Assembly (NCBI RefSeq): GCF_000308575.1
Contig: NZ_BAFZ01000046.1
Coordinates: forward strand, 1 to 44,619
Source of the DNA: Nocardia exalbida NBRC 100660
GTDB lineage: Bacteria; Actinomycetota; Actinomycetes; Mycobacteriales; Mycobacteriaceae
DNA length: 44,619 nt
Direction of reading: 5' to 3'
Under the pieces are notes generated by a model, which saw nothing but the letters and a program-made list of their open reading frames with translations, was not told the origin of the DNA and searched no databases. Shown piece after piece: positions 27,048 to 35,714 of the stretch; position 1 is the first letter of the stretch, and every line of letters starts with the position of its first letter. Position numbers and translations under genes: made by a program.

Positions 27048-28211
27048 ATGTCGCCGATGGACGCCCGGCACCCGTCCACCGTCTCCGACTGGGACGACGC
27101 GCGACGCCGAGCTCGGCTGCGGGACACGAGCCTGGGGCACGGGTGGAAGACGTTGCGCCGTACCAAGGTGACGCTGCTTCGGGTGGCCGCACTGCTGCTG
27201 GCCGGACTCGTGGTGTTCGCGCAGTACTGGAAGTACGACGTCGCGCCGGAACAAGCGCGACTGGCGCGCACCGAGCCCGCCATCCTGCCCGTCGCCCCGC
27301 CGGTGGACTCGCAGAACTGGGACACCGTCGTGGTGGACCTGGTCGGGCTCGGCGGGCTCGATGCCAGTGCCACCGCGGCCGCGCTGCCCGCGCTGCGCCG
27401 GATGGGCATGGTGTGGGCGATCCGCTACGACAACCAGGGCATCGACACCAAGGTGATCGCCGACCTCATCGTGCGCGCCGCCGAACTGTCCGGCCTGCGC
27501 AACGTCGTACTCGTCGGCCACAGCATGGGTGGCGTGATCGCGCTCGAGGTCGCCGAGCACATCCACCGCGACAGCGACCGCAGGCTGGCCGGGGTCATCC
27601 TGGACTGCACACCGGTGGACTTGAACGCGGTCCGTCCGGAGAGCCGCGGTCGCGGTGAGGACATGCTGCGCTGGATGGGCTGGTTGCCCGGCGCCCGCGA
27701 AAGCCGCGCCCTGCGGCTGGCCGTCGAGACCTATGCCCGCCGGGACCGTTTCCTCGACCGCGGCGACGGGCCGCTCGGGCTCGAGTTCGGCAAGCTCGGC
27801 GAGGTACTGGCGGAAGTGATGCGGGACAAGATCGTCTCGCGCGACGCCGCGAGCAACGGCCTGATCGAATCCCAGTTCACCGCGATCGTGGCCGGTGGCG
27901 CGACCGACGACTTGCGCACTCTGGCCCAGCCCGTGGCGGACAAGCCGCGACCCGCCATCGTCTTCATCCGGCCGCGCGACGCGAGCGCCGACCGCGTGGT
28001 CGACGTCGAGTACTCCCACCGGGCGCTGATCGAGCAATCCGGCGGCGTGGACGGCACGCTGCTGGTGGTGCTCGCGCGAAACACCGGGCACGCCAACCCG
28101 ATGCAGCGCCCCCGGGAATACAACACGGTGATCGAGCAGCAGATTCTGCCGTTCCTGCAGCGCTACCAGCAGCAGGTCCGGTCGACGATGGTGGCCGCGC
28201 CGCCGCGCTGA
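27048..28211 (+). CDS. membrane-anchored alpha/beta hydrolase
   Basis: The 387-residue protein has one N-terminal transmembrane segment (about residues 45-62, 'LLRVAALLLAGLVVFAQYW'), then an alpha/beta hydrolase domain with the nucleophile elbow 'GHSMGG' (S159). A late histidine in 'NTGHANPMQRP' is the likely catalytic base. With the positively charged N-terminus, the catalytic part should face outside. The substrate is unknown. The start at 27048 is chosen for the -10 box at 27035; a GTG at 27030 and an ATG at 27057 are alternatives. Upstream of and co-directional with the sulfonate-type transporter, 63 bases away. Confidence 0.82.
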   Translation: MSPMDARHPSTVSDWDDARRRARLRDTSLGHGWKTLRRTKVTLLRVAALLLAGLVVFAQYWKYDVAPEQARLARTEPAILPVAPPVDSQNWDTVVVDLVGLGGLDASATAAALPALRRMGMVWAIRYDNQGIDTKVIADLIVRAAELSGLRNVVLVGHSMGGVIALEVAEHIHRDSDRRLAGVILDCTPVDLNAVRPESRGRGEDMLRWMGWLPGARESRALRLAVETYARRDRFLDRGDGPLGLEFGKLGEVLAEVMRDKIVSRDAASNGLIESQFTAIVAGGATDDLRTLAQPVADKPRPAIVFIRPRDASADRVVDVEYSHRALIEQSGGVDGTLLVVLARNTGHANPMQRPREYNTVIEQQILPFLQRYQQQVRSTMVAAPPR

Positions 28212-28274
28212 GGGGTTCGAACCAGGCTGAGACAAACCGTATCCGGGCCGGTTTCCCCTTGCTGTAATTCGCCT

Positions 28275-29366
28275 ATGTTCCGACCAAGTACGTTCCGGTC
28301 CGGCCGCCGCGGCCGCACGACCGCCGCATTGCTCGCCGTGGCAACCGTTGCGATCCTCGGACTCACCGGCTGCGCGAAGGACGACGAGCCGGTCGGTCCC
28401 ACCGCCGACGGACCACTGCCCACCGAGGTTCCCGCCGGGACCACCCTCGTGGTCGCCGACCAGTCCGAGCGCCTGCAGTCCGTGCTGCGCATCTCCGGCG
28501 AACTCGACAAGCTTCCGTTCAAGGTGGAGTTCGCCAACTTCGTCGGCGGCCCCGCCATCCTGGAGGCGTTCCGCGCAGGCGCCGCCGACGTCGCGCAGGT
28601 CGGCGACGTCCCGCCGATCCACGCACTGGTGGCGGGGCAGGACGTGCCGATCGTCGCGTCCTACCAGACCAGCACCACCGCCTTGAAACTCGCGGTGGCG
28701 CCGGGCAAGTCGGTGCCGAAGCTCACGGATCTGAAGGGCAGGAAGATCGCCTACGCCGAGGGCACGGCCCAGCAGGCCGCCGTGCTGCGCGCCATCGACA
28801 AGGCCGGGCTCACCACCTCCGACGTGCAGCTGATCCGGCTGCAGCTGGCCGAGTTCCCCGATGCCGTGCGCACCGGCCAGGTCGATGTCGCGCCGCTGAT
28901 CGAGCCGAACGTCACCCGATTCCTGCGCACACCGGGCGCCTCGCTGGTCCCCGACTCCGAGACCGCGGGCATCTACGGCGGCCTCGCCTACCTGTATGCC
29001 CGTCGCGCCGTCGTGCGGGATCCGGCGAAGGCGGCCGCCACCCGCGCGTTGGTCGGTGCGTTCGTCCGGGCCTACCAGTGGGCCAACACCCACCCGGAGG
29101 AGTGGGCGCGCCGGTACTACGTGGAGAACCAGAAGGTGAGCGCCGACGACGCCCGGCGCATCGTGGACTCGCTGGGCACCTATGTCTTCCCGCATCTGGA
29201 CCAGCAGCTCGTCGACCGCCAGCAGTCCACCATCGACGCCATCGCCAAGGCGGGCGAACTGCCCAAGAAGGTGCGGGCGGCCGACGGTTTCGACCTGCGC
29301 TTCGACGCCGCGATCACCCAGGCGGTCGGCGAGAGCGGCGCGTCGTTCGAACCGAGGGCGCGCTGA
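28275..29366 (+). CDS. ssuA: ABC transporter substrate-binding lipoprotein (SsuA/TauA-like)
   Basis: The 363-residue protein has a lipoprotein signal with the lipobox 'LTGC' (C33), so it is anchored outside the membrane. The mature domain is of the aliphatic sulfonate/taurine binding type (NMT1/SsuA-like): 'TTLVVADQSERLQSVLRISG', 'NFVGGPAILEAFRAGAADV', 'LKGRKIAYAEGTAQQAAVLRA'. It is the first gene of an operon with permease, ATPase and flavin monooxygenase, which supports uptake of an organosulfur compound. The stop overlaps the permease start (TGATG). The exact substrate is not deducible. Confidence 0.88.
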   Translation: MFRPSTFRSGRRGRTTAALLAVATVAILGLTGCAKDDEPVGPTADGPLPTEVPAGTTLVVADQSERLQSVLRISGELDKLPFKVEFANFVGGPAILEAFRAGAADVAQVGDVPPIHALVAGQDVPIVASYQTSTTALKLAVAPGKSVPKLTDLKGRKIAYAEGTAQQAAVLRAIDKAGLTTSDVQLIRLQLAEFPDAVRTGQVDVAPLIEPNVTRFLRTPGASLVPDSETAGIYGGLAYLYARRAVVRDPAKAAATRALVGAFVRAYQWANTHPEEWARRYYVENQKVSADDARRIVDSLGTYVFPHLDQQLVDRQQSTIDAIAKAGELPKKVRAADGFDLRFDAAITQAVGESGASFEPRAR

Positions 29367-30230
29367 TGGCCACCCTGGACGCCGCGGTGCTGCGCCGCAT
29401 CGGCCTCGGCGGCCGCTCCGCGCAGCCGGTACTGGCGAAACGCAAACCGGCCCGGCCGCGCCTCGGGCCGGGCGCGCCCGATCCCGTTCGGTATCGCGAT
29501 AGGACCCGCGCTGCTGGTCGCCGCGTGGGTGGCCGGTTCCGCCACGGGCACGTTGGATCCGGAAACCCTGCCCGCACCGTGGACGGTCGCCGAGGCCGCC
29601 GGTGACCTGATCGCCGACGGCCGTCTCCAGAGCAATCTGCTGGCCTCCGTGCAGCGCGCCGCGATCGGGCTCGGGCTCGGCGTGGCGATCGGCCTGGTGC
29701 TGGCGCTGCTGGCCGGGCTGAGCCGCGTCGGTGAAGCGTTGGTGGACGGGCCGATCCAGATCAAGCGCGCCATTCCCACCCTCGCGCTGATCCCGCTGTT
29801 CATCGTGTGGTTCGGCATCGGCGAGGAGATGAAGCTGGTGGTGATCACCACCAGCGTGGCGATCCCGATCTACCTGAACACCCACGCGCACCTGCGCAGC
29901 GTCGACGCCAGGTACGTGGAACTCGCCCAGACGGTGGGGCTGTCGCGCCGGGGATTCGTCCGGCGGATCGCGCTGCCCGGATCGCTGCCCGGCTTCTTCA
30001 CCGGCCTGCGGCTGGCCGTCACCATCTCGTGGCTGGCGCTGGTCGTGGTGGAACAGGTCAACGCCACCAGCGGCATCGGCTATCTGATGACCCAGGCCCG
30101 CACCTACGGCCAGATCGACATCATCGTCGTCGGCCTGGTGATCTACGGCCTGCTCGGACTGTTCGGCGACATCCTGGTGCGGGCGGCGGAAAGGAAGGCG
30201 CTGTCATGGCGGCAGACACTCGCGGACTGA
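29366..30230 (+). CDS. ssuC: ABC transporter permease (SsuC-like), frame broken near 29478
   Basis: Two frames together encode one permease. From the ATG at 29366 (TGATG overlap with ssuA) the N-terminus reads 'MATLDAAVLRRIGLGG' up to about 29477. The first membrane helix 'IPFGIAIGPALLVAAWVAG' continues in the +1 frame. Removing one C from the run at 29477-29479 restores 287 codons. The rest, to 30230, is a normal BPD-type inner-membrane permease with the EAA loop near 'YVELAQTVGLSRRGFVRRIALPGSLPG'. Without a frame change, translation could only begin at the GTG 29529, which lacks a ribosome binding site and loses the first helix. Either a real mutation or a sequence error. Confidence 0.85.
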
Positions 30231-30958
30231 ACGTCGTGCGCGCCCGGCGGCTGCGCCGTGGCTTCGGCGACCGTGTGGTGCTGCGCGACCTCGATATCGA
30301 CATCGCCCGCGGCGAGTTCGTCGCACTGCTCGGCCGCAGCGGGTCGGGCAAGAGCACCCTGCTGCGGGCGCTGGCCGAATTGGACTACGACGTGCCGGGA
30401 TCCGGTGAGCTGAGCGTGCCCACCGAGCGTTCCGTGGTGTTCCAGGACTCCCGGTTGCTGCCATGGGCGCGCGTGCTGGACAACGTGACCCTCGGCCTCG
30501 GTGGTCCGGACGCGGCCGGTCGCGGTCGCGCGGCGCTGGCCGAAGTCGGGCTCGCCGGCCGGGAGAAAGCCTGGCCCAAGGAGCTGTCCGGCGGCGAGCA
30601 ACAGCGCGTGGCCCTGGCGCGTTCGCTGGTGCGCGAACCCGAACTCCTGCTGGCGGACGAGCCGTTCGGCGCGCTGGACGCGCTCACCCGGATCAAGATG
30701 CACGCGCTACTGCAAGACCTGTGCGCGAAGCATCGGCCCGCCGTCCTGCTGGTCACCCACGACGTGGACGAGGCGGTGCTGCTCGCCGACCGCGTCCTGG
30801 TGCTCGACGACGGGCGTATCGCGGTGGACCAGCGCATCGACCTGGAACGTCCACGCCGCCACGGTGATCCCGCGTTCCTGCGACACCGATCCCTGCTGCT
30901 GGCCAGCCTGGGCGTCGACATCGCGAACACACCTACCGACGAGAAGAAAGCCTCATGA
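30206..30958 (+). CDS. ssuB: ABC transporter ATP-binding protein (SsuB-like)
   Basis: The 250-residue ATPase has Walker A 'GRSGSGKST', Q-loop 'FQDSRLLPW', the signature 'LSGGEQQR', Walker B 'LLLADEPFGALD' and the H-loop 'VTHDVDEAV'. This pattern, including 'PWARVLDNV', is typical of nitrate/sulfonate/taurine importers. It overlaps the permease gene by 25 bases and the monooxygenase gene by four. It energises the uptake system encoded here. Confidence 0.93.
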   Translation: MAADTRGLNVVRARRLRRGFGDRVVLRDLDIDIARGEFVALLGRSGSGKSTLLRALAELDYDVPGSGELSVPTERSVVFQDSRLLPWARVLDNVTLGLGGPDAAGRGRAALAEVGLAGREKAWPKELSGGEQQRVALARSLVREPELLLADEPFGALDALTRIKMHALLQDLCAKHRPAVLLVTHDVDEAVLLADRVLVLDDGRIAVDQRIDLERPRRHGDPAFLRHRSLLLASLGVDIANTPTDEKKAS

Positions 30959-32307
30959 CGACCGCACCGCGCCAACTCAGCCTCAACGCCTTCATCTATC
31001 CCTCCGGCCACCACGAGGCCGCCTGGCGCCATCCGTGGAGCAGCCCCGAGCGGATCTACGACGTCGCCTACTACCAAGAGATCGGACGCACCGCCGAAGC
31101 GGCGAAGCTGGACGCGGTGTTCTTCGCCGACGGTCCCGCGCTGCGCACCAACGTTCGGCACAACGCGGCCTCCGGCCTGGAGCCGATCACCCTGCTCACC
31201 GCGATCGCCACGGCCACGACGCATCTCGGCCTCATCGCCACCGCCTCGACCACGTACTACGAGCCCTACAACCTGGCCAGGCTGTTCTCCACGCTGGATC
31301 ACATCTCCGGCGGCCGCGCGGGCTGGAACATCGTCACCACCGGAACCGATCTCGCCGCGGCGAACTTCGGCCTGGACAAGCATCCCGACCACGCCGAACG
31401 GTACGCGCGGGCGCGGGAATTCGTGGACGCCGTGGTCGCGCTATGGGACAGCTGGGAGGACGACGCCATCGTCGACGACCGGGCCTCCGGCGTGTACGCC
31501 GACCCGGACAAGATCCACCCGATCGACTTCGAGGGCGAATACCTGCGGGTGCGTGGGCCGTTCAACGCGCCGCGTACGCCGCAGGGCTACCCGGTGCTGG
31601 TGCAGGCGGGCGCGTCGAACGACGGCCGGGCGTTCGCGGGCAAGTACGCCGAGGCGATCTTCACCGCGCATCAGCGGCTCGGCGACGCGCAGGCGTTCTA
31701 CGCCGACATCAAGGAACGGGCCCGCGGCTTCGGGCGCGATCCCGAGCACGTCAAGGTCCTGCCCGGGATCAGCCCGTTCATCGCCGACACGGAGGCCGCG
31801 GCCAAGCGATTGGAACGGGAGTTCAACGAACTCACCGTGCCGGAATACGGATTGGCCCAGCTGGAGGGCATCGTCGGGATCAGCCTGCGGCACCTGCCGC
31901 TGGACGAGCCGATCCCGGTCGACTTGTTCGACGCGGCGGGCGATGTGACCGACAACGGCCAGAGCCGGTTGCAGGTCGTCGCGGGCATCGTGCAGCGCGA
32001 ACGACCGACCGTGCGCGGTCTGCTGCACCGCCTGGCCGGTGCGCGCGGTCACCGGGTGTTCGCCGGAACCCCCGAACAGGTCGCCGACACCATCGAGGAA
32101 TGGTTCCGCAACGGCGCCGCCGACGGCTTCAATGTGATGCCGCCGTACTACCCGGGCGGATTGGAAGTCTTCGCCGAAACGGTCGTGCCGATCCTCCAGG
32201 AGCGCGGGCTGTTCCGCACCGAGTACACCGGCACCACCTTGCGCGACCACTTCGGCTTGCCCCGCCCCGACAGCCGCTTCGCCCGCCAGCCCGCGCTGTC
32301 GCGGTGA
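30955..32307 (+). CDS. FMN-dependent monooxygenase, NtaA/SnaA/DszA family
   Basis: The 450-residue protein belongs to the luciferase-like flavin monooxygenases of the NtaA/SnaA/DszA group: 'LNAFIYPSGHHEAAWRHP', 'VFFADGPALR', 'TTYYEPYNLARLFSTLDHIS', 'GRAGWNIVTT' and 'YPVLVQAGASNDGRAFA'. Such enzymes use FMNH2 from a separate reductase to cleave C-S, C-N or similar bonds. Its overlap (ATGA) with the ATPase gene and the transporter type suggest it desulfurises the imported organosulfur compound. No flavin reductase gene is nearby. Not a classical SsuD, which is shorter. Confidence 0.9.
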   Translation: MTTAPRQLSLNAFIYPSGHHEAAWRHPWSSPERIYDVAYYQEIGRTAEAAKLDAVFFADGPALRTNVRHNAASGLEPITLLTAIATATTHLGLIATASTTYYEPYNLARLFSTLDHISGGRAGWNIVTTGTDLAAANFGLDKHPDHAERYARAREFVDAVVALWDSWEDDAIVDDRASGVYADPDKIHPIDFEGEYLRVRGPFNAPRTPQGYPVLVQAGASNDGRAFAGKYAEAIFTAHQRLGDAQAFYADIKERARGFGRDPEHVKVLPGISPFIADTEAAAKRLEREFNELTVPEYGLAQLEGIVGISLRHLPLDEPIPVDLFDAAGDVTDNGQSRLQVVAGIVQRERPTVRGLLHRLAGARGHRVFAGTPEQVADTIEEWFRNGAADGFNVMPPYYPGGLEVFAETVVPILQERGLFRTEYTGTTLRDHFGLPRPDSRFARQPALSR

Positions 32308-32359
32308 TCGGCGCGGACGAAAAGGATTGTCCCACTGATCTATCGGCGCGTTGCGTCGT

Positions 32360-32377
32360 GGCACCGCACGGGGTGCC
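32360..32377. terminator. perfect hairpin after the monooxygenase gene
   Basis: GGCACC-GCACGG-GGTGCC forms a six-pair stem 52 bases after the stop, without a T run. It may end the ssu-like operon. The remaining sequence to 32545 holds no gene I can support. Confidence 0.3.
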
Positions 32378-32545
32378 CGGTGGACGTGCGGCAACGCTGC
32401 GAGCCGACGGCGTCGACTTCGCCGAAGGTATCGGATCTGCGACACGCACCCGGCTTGTTTCGAGGCTCGGTTGCGAGTGGCAAACGACCGATCGGCGCGG
32501 GGCCTCGCAGCGGCGGGGCGGTTCCCGCCGATCGGGGCTACGGCG

Positions 32546-33769
32546 ATGAGCGAGCGGTCCGTCCTGGTCGGCGAGGTCGCGGGGCCGGTGCGGTTGCGGT
32601 CGTTGACCTGGACCGTGTTCGTGCCGATGGTGGTGTACGGCATCGGGTCCGGCGCGGCGGCGCCGATGTACGCGCTGCGCGCGCTGGACCTGGGTGCGTC
32701 GGCCGGACTGGCGGGGGTCATCGTCGCGCTGTCCGGATTGGGCATGGTGCTCACCGACCTGCCCGCGGGACGGGTGGTCGCCCGGATCGGGGAACGCGGC
32801 GCGTTGGCGGTGGGGTCGGTGCTCGGAGCCGTCGGGGTCTTCGCGGCGATCGTCGCGCCGAATGTCGGGGTGCTCGCGCTCGGGATGCTGCTGGGCGGCG
32901 CGGCGGGCGCGGTGTGGGGCCTGGCGCGTCAGACCTACCTCGTGGCCGTGGTGCCCGCGGGCGACCTCGGGCGTGCGATGTCGACGCTCGCCGGTTCCAT
33001 GCGGCTGGGCTTCTTCTGCGGGCCGTTCCTCGGTGCGGCGGTGGTGCACTCGCTCGGCCCGAACGGCGGGCTGTGGTTGCAGCTGGTGACCACGGTGATC
33101 TCCGGCGCGGCCATGGCGGCGATCCGATCACCCGAGGCGGCGGGCGGGGCGGGGGCGCGGCATTCGCTGGGAGCGGTCGTGGTCGAGCACCGCAGAACCC
33201 TCGGCACACTGGGCCTTGCGGCATTGCTGGTCGGTGCGGCACGAGCCGCCCGGCTGGCGCTGCTGCCGCTGTGGGCGGCGCATATCGGGTTGAGCGCGTC
33301 GGCGACCAGCTTGGTGTTCGGCGTCGCGGGCGCGGTGGACGTGCTGATGTCCTATCCGGCGGGTGTGTGGCTGGATCGCTACGGCAGGCGCGCAACCGGC
33401 GTGCCGTCGATGATCCTGTTCGCCCTCGGTTTCGGCGCGCTGCCGTTCACCTCCTCGGTCCTGGGTCTCGGCTGCGCCGCCGTGCTGCTCGGGCTCGGCA
33501 ACGGAATGAGCAACGGGCTGATCATGACCGTCGGCGCCGACGTCGCACCCGACGGGCAGCGCGCGGAATTCCTCGGCGCCTGGCGGCTCACCCACGACAT
33601 CGGCATGTTCGCCGGTCCGGTGGCGGTCGGCGCGATCAGCGCCCTCACCGTCCTCGGCGGGGCGGCCATCGCGCTCGCGGTCACCGCCGCGGCGGGCGCG
33701 TACACGATGCACCGCTGGTTCCCCGGCGCGGTGGGGCCGCCGACACGCCCGCAACGGTCCGCGGGTTAG
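32546..33769 (+). CDS. MFS transporter
   Basis: The 407-residue membrane protein has about 12 hydrophobic segments and major facilitator features: 'DLPAGRVVARIGERGALAVG' between helices 2 and 3 and the equivalent 'YPAGVWLDRYGRRATGVPS' in the second half. 'PVAVGAISALTVLGG' marks a late helix. It is probably an exporter; no substrate can be inferred. The ATG at 32546 lacks a ribosome binding site and earlier in-frame starts are possible, though the family similarity begins soon after this one. It is 238 bases after the ssu-like operon. Confidence 0.85.
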   Translation: MSERSVLVGEVAGPVRLRSLTWTVFVPMVVYGIGSGAAAPMYALRALDLGASAGLAGVIVALSGLGMVLTDLPAGRVVARIGERGALAVGSVLGAVGVFAAIVAPNVGVLALGMLLGGAAGAVWGLARQTYLVAVVPAGDLGRAMSTLAGSMRLGFFCGPFLGAAVVHSLGPNGGLWLQLVTTVISGAAMAAIRSPEAAGGAGARHSLGAVVVEHRRTLGTLGLAALLVGAARAARLALLPLWAAHIGLSASATSLVFGVAGAVDVLMSYPAGVWLDRYGRRATGVPSMILFALGFGALPFTSSVLGLGCAAVLLGLGNGMSNGLIMTVGADVAPDGQRAEFLGAWRLTHDIGMFAGPVAVGAISALTVLGGAAIALAVTAAAGAYTMHRWFPGAVGPPTRPQRSAG

Positions 33770-33835
33770 CCGGGCGGTCGGCGGAATTGTCACTACTGGC
33801 GGGTGTCGGTAAGGATGCCGCCCGGCTTGCGTCGG

Positions 33836-33841
33836 TATGGT
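33836..33841 (+). promoter_or_regulatory. -10 box for leaderless lipase mRNA
   Basis: TATGGT is followed by eight bases and the GTG at 33850. No ribosome binding site is present between them. Confidence 0.4.
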
Positions 33842-33849
33842 TCTGCGGC

Positions 33850-34992
33850 GTGTCCCCATGGTTGCTTCGGCGGAACGGCCTTGCCGCCGCCGCGATGAGC
33901 ATCTGCGTCGCGGCCGCTGTCGCGATGCCGTCGGCGAGGGCGGAAGGTCCGGAAACCGGACGGCTGAGCAGCATCGGACTGCTCGATCCCGCCTGGTCGT
34001 TCGCCGCGGCCGCGGCGTCGTTCGGGGTCGTCTACACCACGACCGATCAGCACGGCATGCCCGCGCAGGCGTCCGGTGCGCTGTATCTGCCCGCGGGACT
34101 GCCACCGCAGGGCGGGTGGCCGCTGGTGGTGTGGGCACATGGGACGGCGGGCATCGGCGATGCCTGCGCGCCGTCGCGCCGCCCGCAGTCTTCACGGAAT
34201 TCCACCTACTTCGATCGGATTCTGGCCGACGGGTACGCGGTGCTGGCTCCCGACTATCAAGGGCTCGGCACCGCAGGGCAGTTCAGCTACTACAACTCGA
34301 ACGTCGAGGGAGCGTCGATATCGGACGCGGTAGCGGCGATTCGCACCACCCCCTTTCCGCTGTCGCGTAGCTGGGTGGTGATCGGCCAGTCGGAAGGAGC
34401 GCACGCCGCGATGAGCGCGGCGGCCTCGAATGCCGAGAAAGGCGGTTCCGCCACGGGGTTGAGCGGGGTAGTAGCCACCGGTCTGCGCACCGACCCGAGC
34501 AAGAGCCTGCCGGAGATGTTCCGGCCGACCTCGACCGGCTCGAAGAACCAGATCGCCTACGCGGCGTACTTCCTGGCCTCGCTGGAGGAATGGAAACCCG
34601 GCAGCGTCTTGCCGTATCTCTCCGACTTCGGCAAGGAATTCGTGGCGCAAGCCGCCCAGGAATGCCTTTCCGACCTGGTCGCACGCGCGCAAGGCCGCCG
34701 ACCGGCGGCGCTGTTCGCCGACCCCGACCGGCCGACGCCCACCTTCGCCGACGACATCACCGCCTTGGCCGGATACCCGCAAGACCGGTTCACCAGTGAT
34801 CTCATGATCGGCTACGGCACCGACGACGTCGATGTCCTTCCCACCGACACCGCCGATTACGGTCGGCGCTTGCAGGAGGCCAACCCCGGGATACGGGTCA
34901 CGGTCGAGGAATACCCCGGCAAAGACCACAGCGGCGCGTTCCTGGCTTCGCTTCCGGATGCGCTGGCTTTCCTGAACGCGCACCTGCGCTGA
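33850..34992 (+). CDS. secreted lipase (secretory lipase family)
   Basis: The 380-residue protein has a signal peptide (about residues 1-30, 'GLAAAAMSICVAAAVAMPSARA') and an alpha/beta hydrolase fold of the fungal-type secretory lipase family: 'GALYLPAG', 'WPLVVWAHGTAGIGDACAPS' (oxyanion side), 'GYAVLAPDYQGLGTAG', nucleophile elbow 'GQSEGA' (S181), and a late 'GKDHSGAFL' with the probable catalytic histidine. M. tuberculosis has a lipase of this type (Rv1592c) near nrtR-nadABC, so this may be its relocated relative. The GTG at 33850 gives the signal peptide and fits the -10 box at 33836. Confidence 0.88.
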   Translation: MSPWLLRRNGLAAAAMSICVAAAVAMPSARAEGPETGRLSSIGLLDPAWSFAAAAASFGVVYTTTDQHGMPAQASGALYLPAGLPPQGGWPLVVWAHGTAGIGDACAPSRRPQSSRNSTYFDRILADGYAVLAPDYQGLGTAGQFSYYNSNVEGASISDAVAAIRTTPFPLSRSWVVIGQSEGAHAAMSAAASNAEKGGSATGLSGVVATGLRTDPSKSLPEMFRPTSTGSKNQIAYAAYFLASLEEWKPGSVLPYLSDFGKEFVAQAAQECLSDLVARAQGRRPAALFADPDRPTPTFADDITALAGYPQDRFTSDLMIGYGTDDVDVLPTDTADYGRRLQEANPGIRVTVEEYPGKDHSGAFLASLPDALAFLNAHLR

Positions 34993-35025
34993 CGCCGGAC
35001 CCGTACCCGCGAGCCGCGCCCCGCC

Positions 35026-35610
35026 TCAGCGGACGCGGGTGCCGAGCAGGTGCCGCACGCCCGCCACGAACAGTTGCAGGCCGAAGTCGAAACGGGCTGT
35101 GGCGTCCGTGGTTTCCCCCAGCGGCGACGCTCCGTCGGGCAGGGCGCCCGCCGAGTCCATCTGCATCCTCGACTGCTCGTCCACGGTCTCGCCGAGGACG
35201 TAGTAGAGCAGCGTGAACGCCGTGAGTTCGGCCTCTTGGCGCGGCATGCCCGCGCGAATCGTGGCGCTCACCAGTCGTTCTCGTCCCTTGCTCGTGGTGA
35301 GCCGGGAAGCGTATGTCGCCGAGACCAATTCGGCGCCGTCGCGATAGGCCAGCAGGCAGTCGCGCATCCGGTGGGCCAATTCGGTGATCTGCCCGGCCCA
35401 ATCCTCGGCCTGGATCGGGTCCTCCATGGGCGCGAGGATCTTGTCCGCGACCGCGCCGAGCAGCGCCTGCTTGTTGGGGAAGTGCCAGTACAACGCGCCC
35501 GGCTGGACCTGGAGGGATCCGGCCAGCCTGCGCATGGTCAGGTCGGCCAGGCCGTATCGGTCCAGAATCGCGATGGCGCCGTCGACCACGTCCGCCCGGT
35601 GCAGCTGCAC
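35026..35610 (-). CDS. bioQ: TetR-family biotin repressor BioQ
   Basis: The 194-residue protein has an N-terminal TetR helix-turn-helix ('LTMRRLAGSLQVQPGALYWHF') and a TetR_C-like effector domain. It is divergent to bioB with one TGAAC-N3-GTTCA palindrome between them, the arrangement of BioQ in mycobacteria and corynebacteria. The same palindrome precedes bioA and bioF. BioQ represses biotin synthesis genes when biotin is plentiful; the signal is thought to pass through the biotin ligase or its product. The GTG at 35610 has AAGGG upstream. Confidence 0.9.
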   Translation of the reverse strand: MQLHRADVVDGAIAILDRYGLADLTMRRLAGSLQVQPGALYWHFPNKQALLGAVADKILAPMEDPIQAEDWAGQITELAHRMRDCLLAYRDGAELVSATYASRLTTSKGRERLVSATIRAGMPRQEAELTAFTLLYYVLGETVDEQSRMQMDSAGALPDGASPLGETTDATARFDFGLQLFVAGVRHLLGTRVR

Positions 35611-35658
35611 TCGATGCCCTTCCCGTCGTGCTTTGACTCACTCCTACCGCTACCCTAG

Positions 35659-35675
35659 CCTGAACACCGTTCAAG
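35659..35675. promoter_or_regulatory. BioQ operator between bioQ and bioB
   Basis: CCTGAAC-ACC-GTTCAAG shares 14 of 17 bases with the bioA site and differs from it outside the half-site cores only. It lies just after TACCCT (35651-35656), a likely bioB -10 box, and 49 bases before the bioQ start, so it can serve both promoters. Confidence 0.8.
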
Positions 35676-35714
35676 TTGCACGGCCACCTCGGCCGAACGA
35701 AGGGATGCGTTGCA

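Noticed and set aside
28212..28274. riboswitch in front of ssuA
   Set aside because: The gap is only 63 bases and I could not fold a known sulfur- or SAM-related aptamer from it.
26847..29891. 1014-codon minus-strand frame
   Set aside because: It lies opposite the hydrolase and ssuA genes, which have clear motifs, and has the histidine/arginine-rich composition of a shadow frame.
32308..32545. coding start of the MFS gene further upstream
   Set aside because: The frame is open, but the sequence before 32546 has no hydrophobic or family-like segment and no ribosome binding site.
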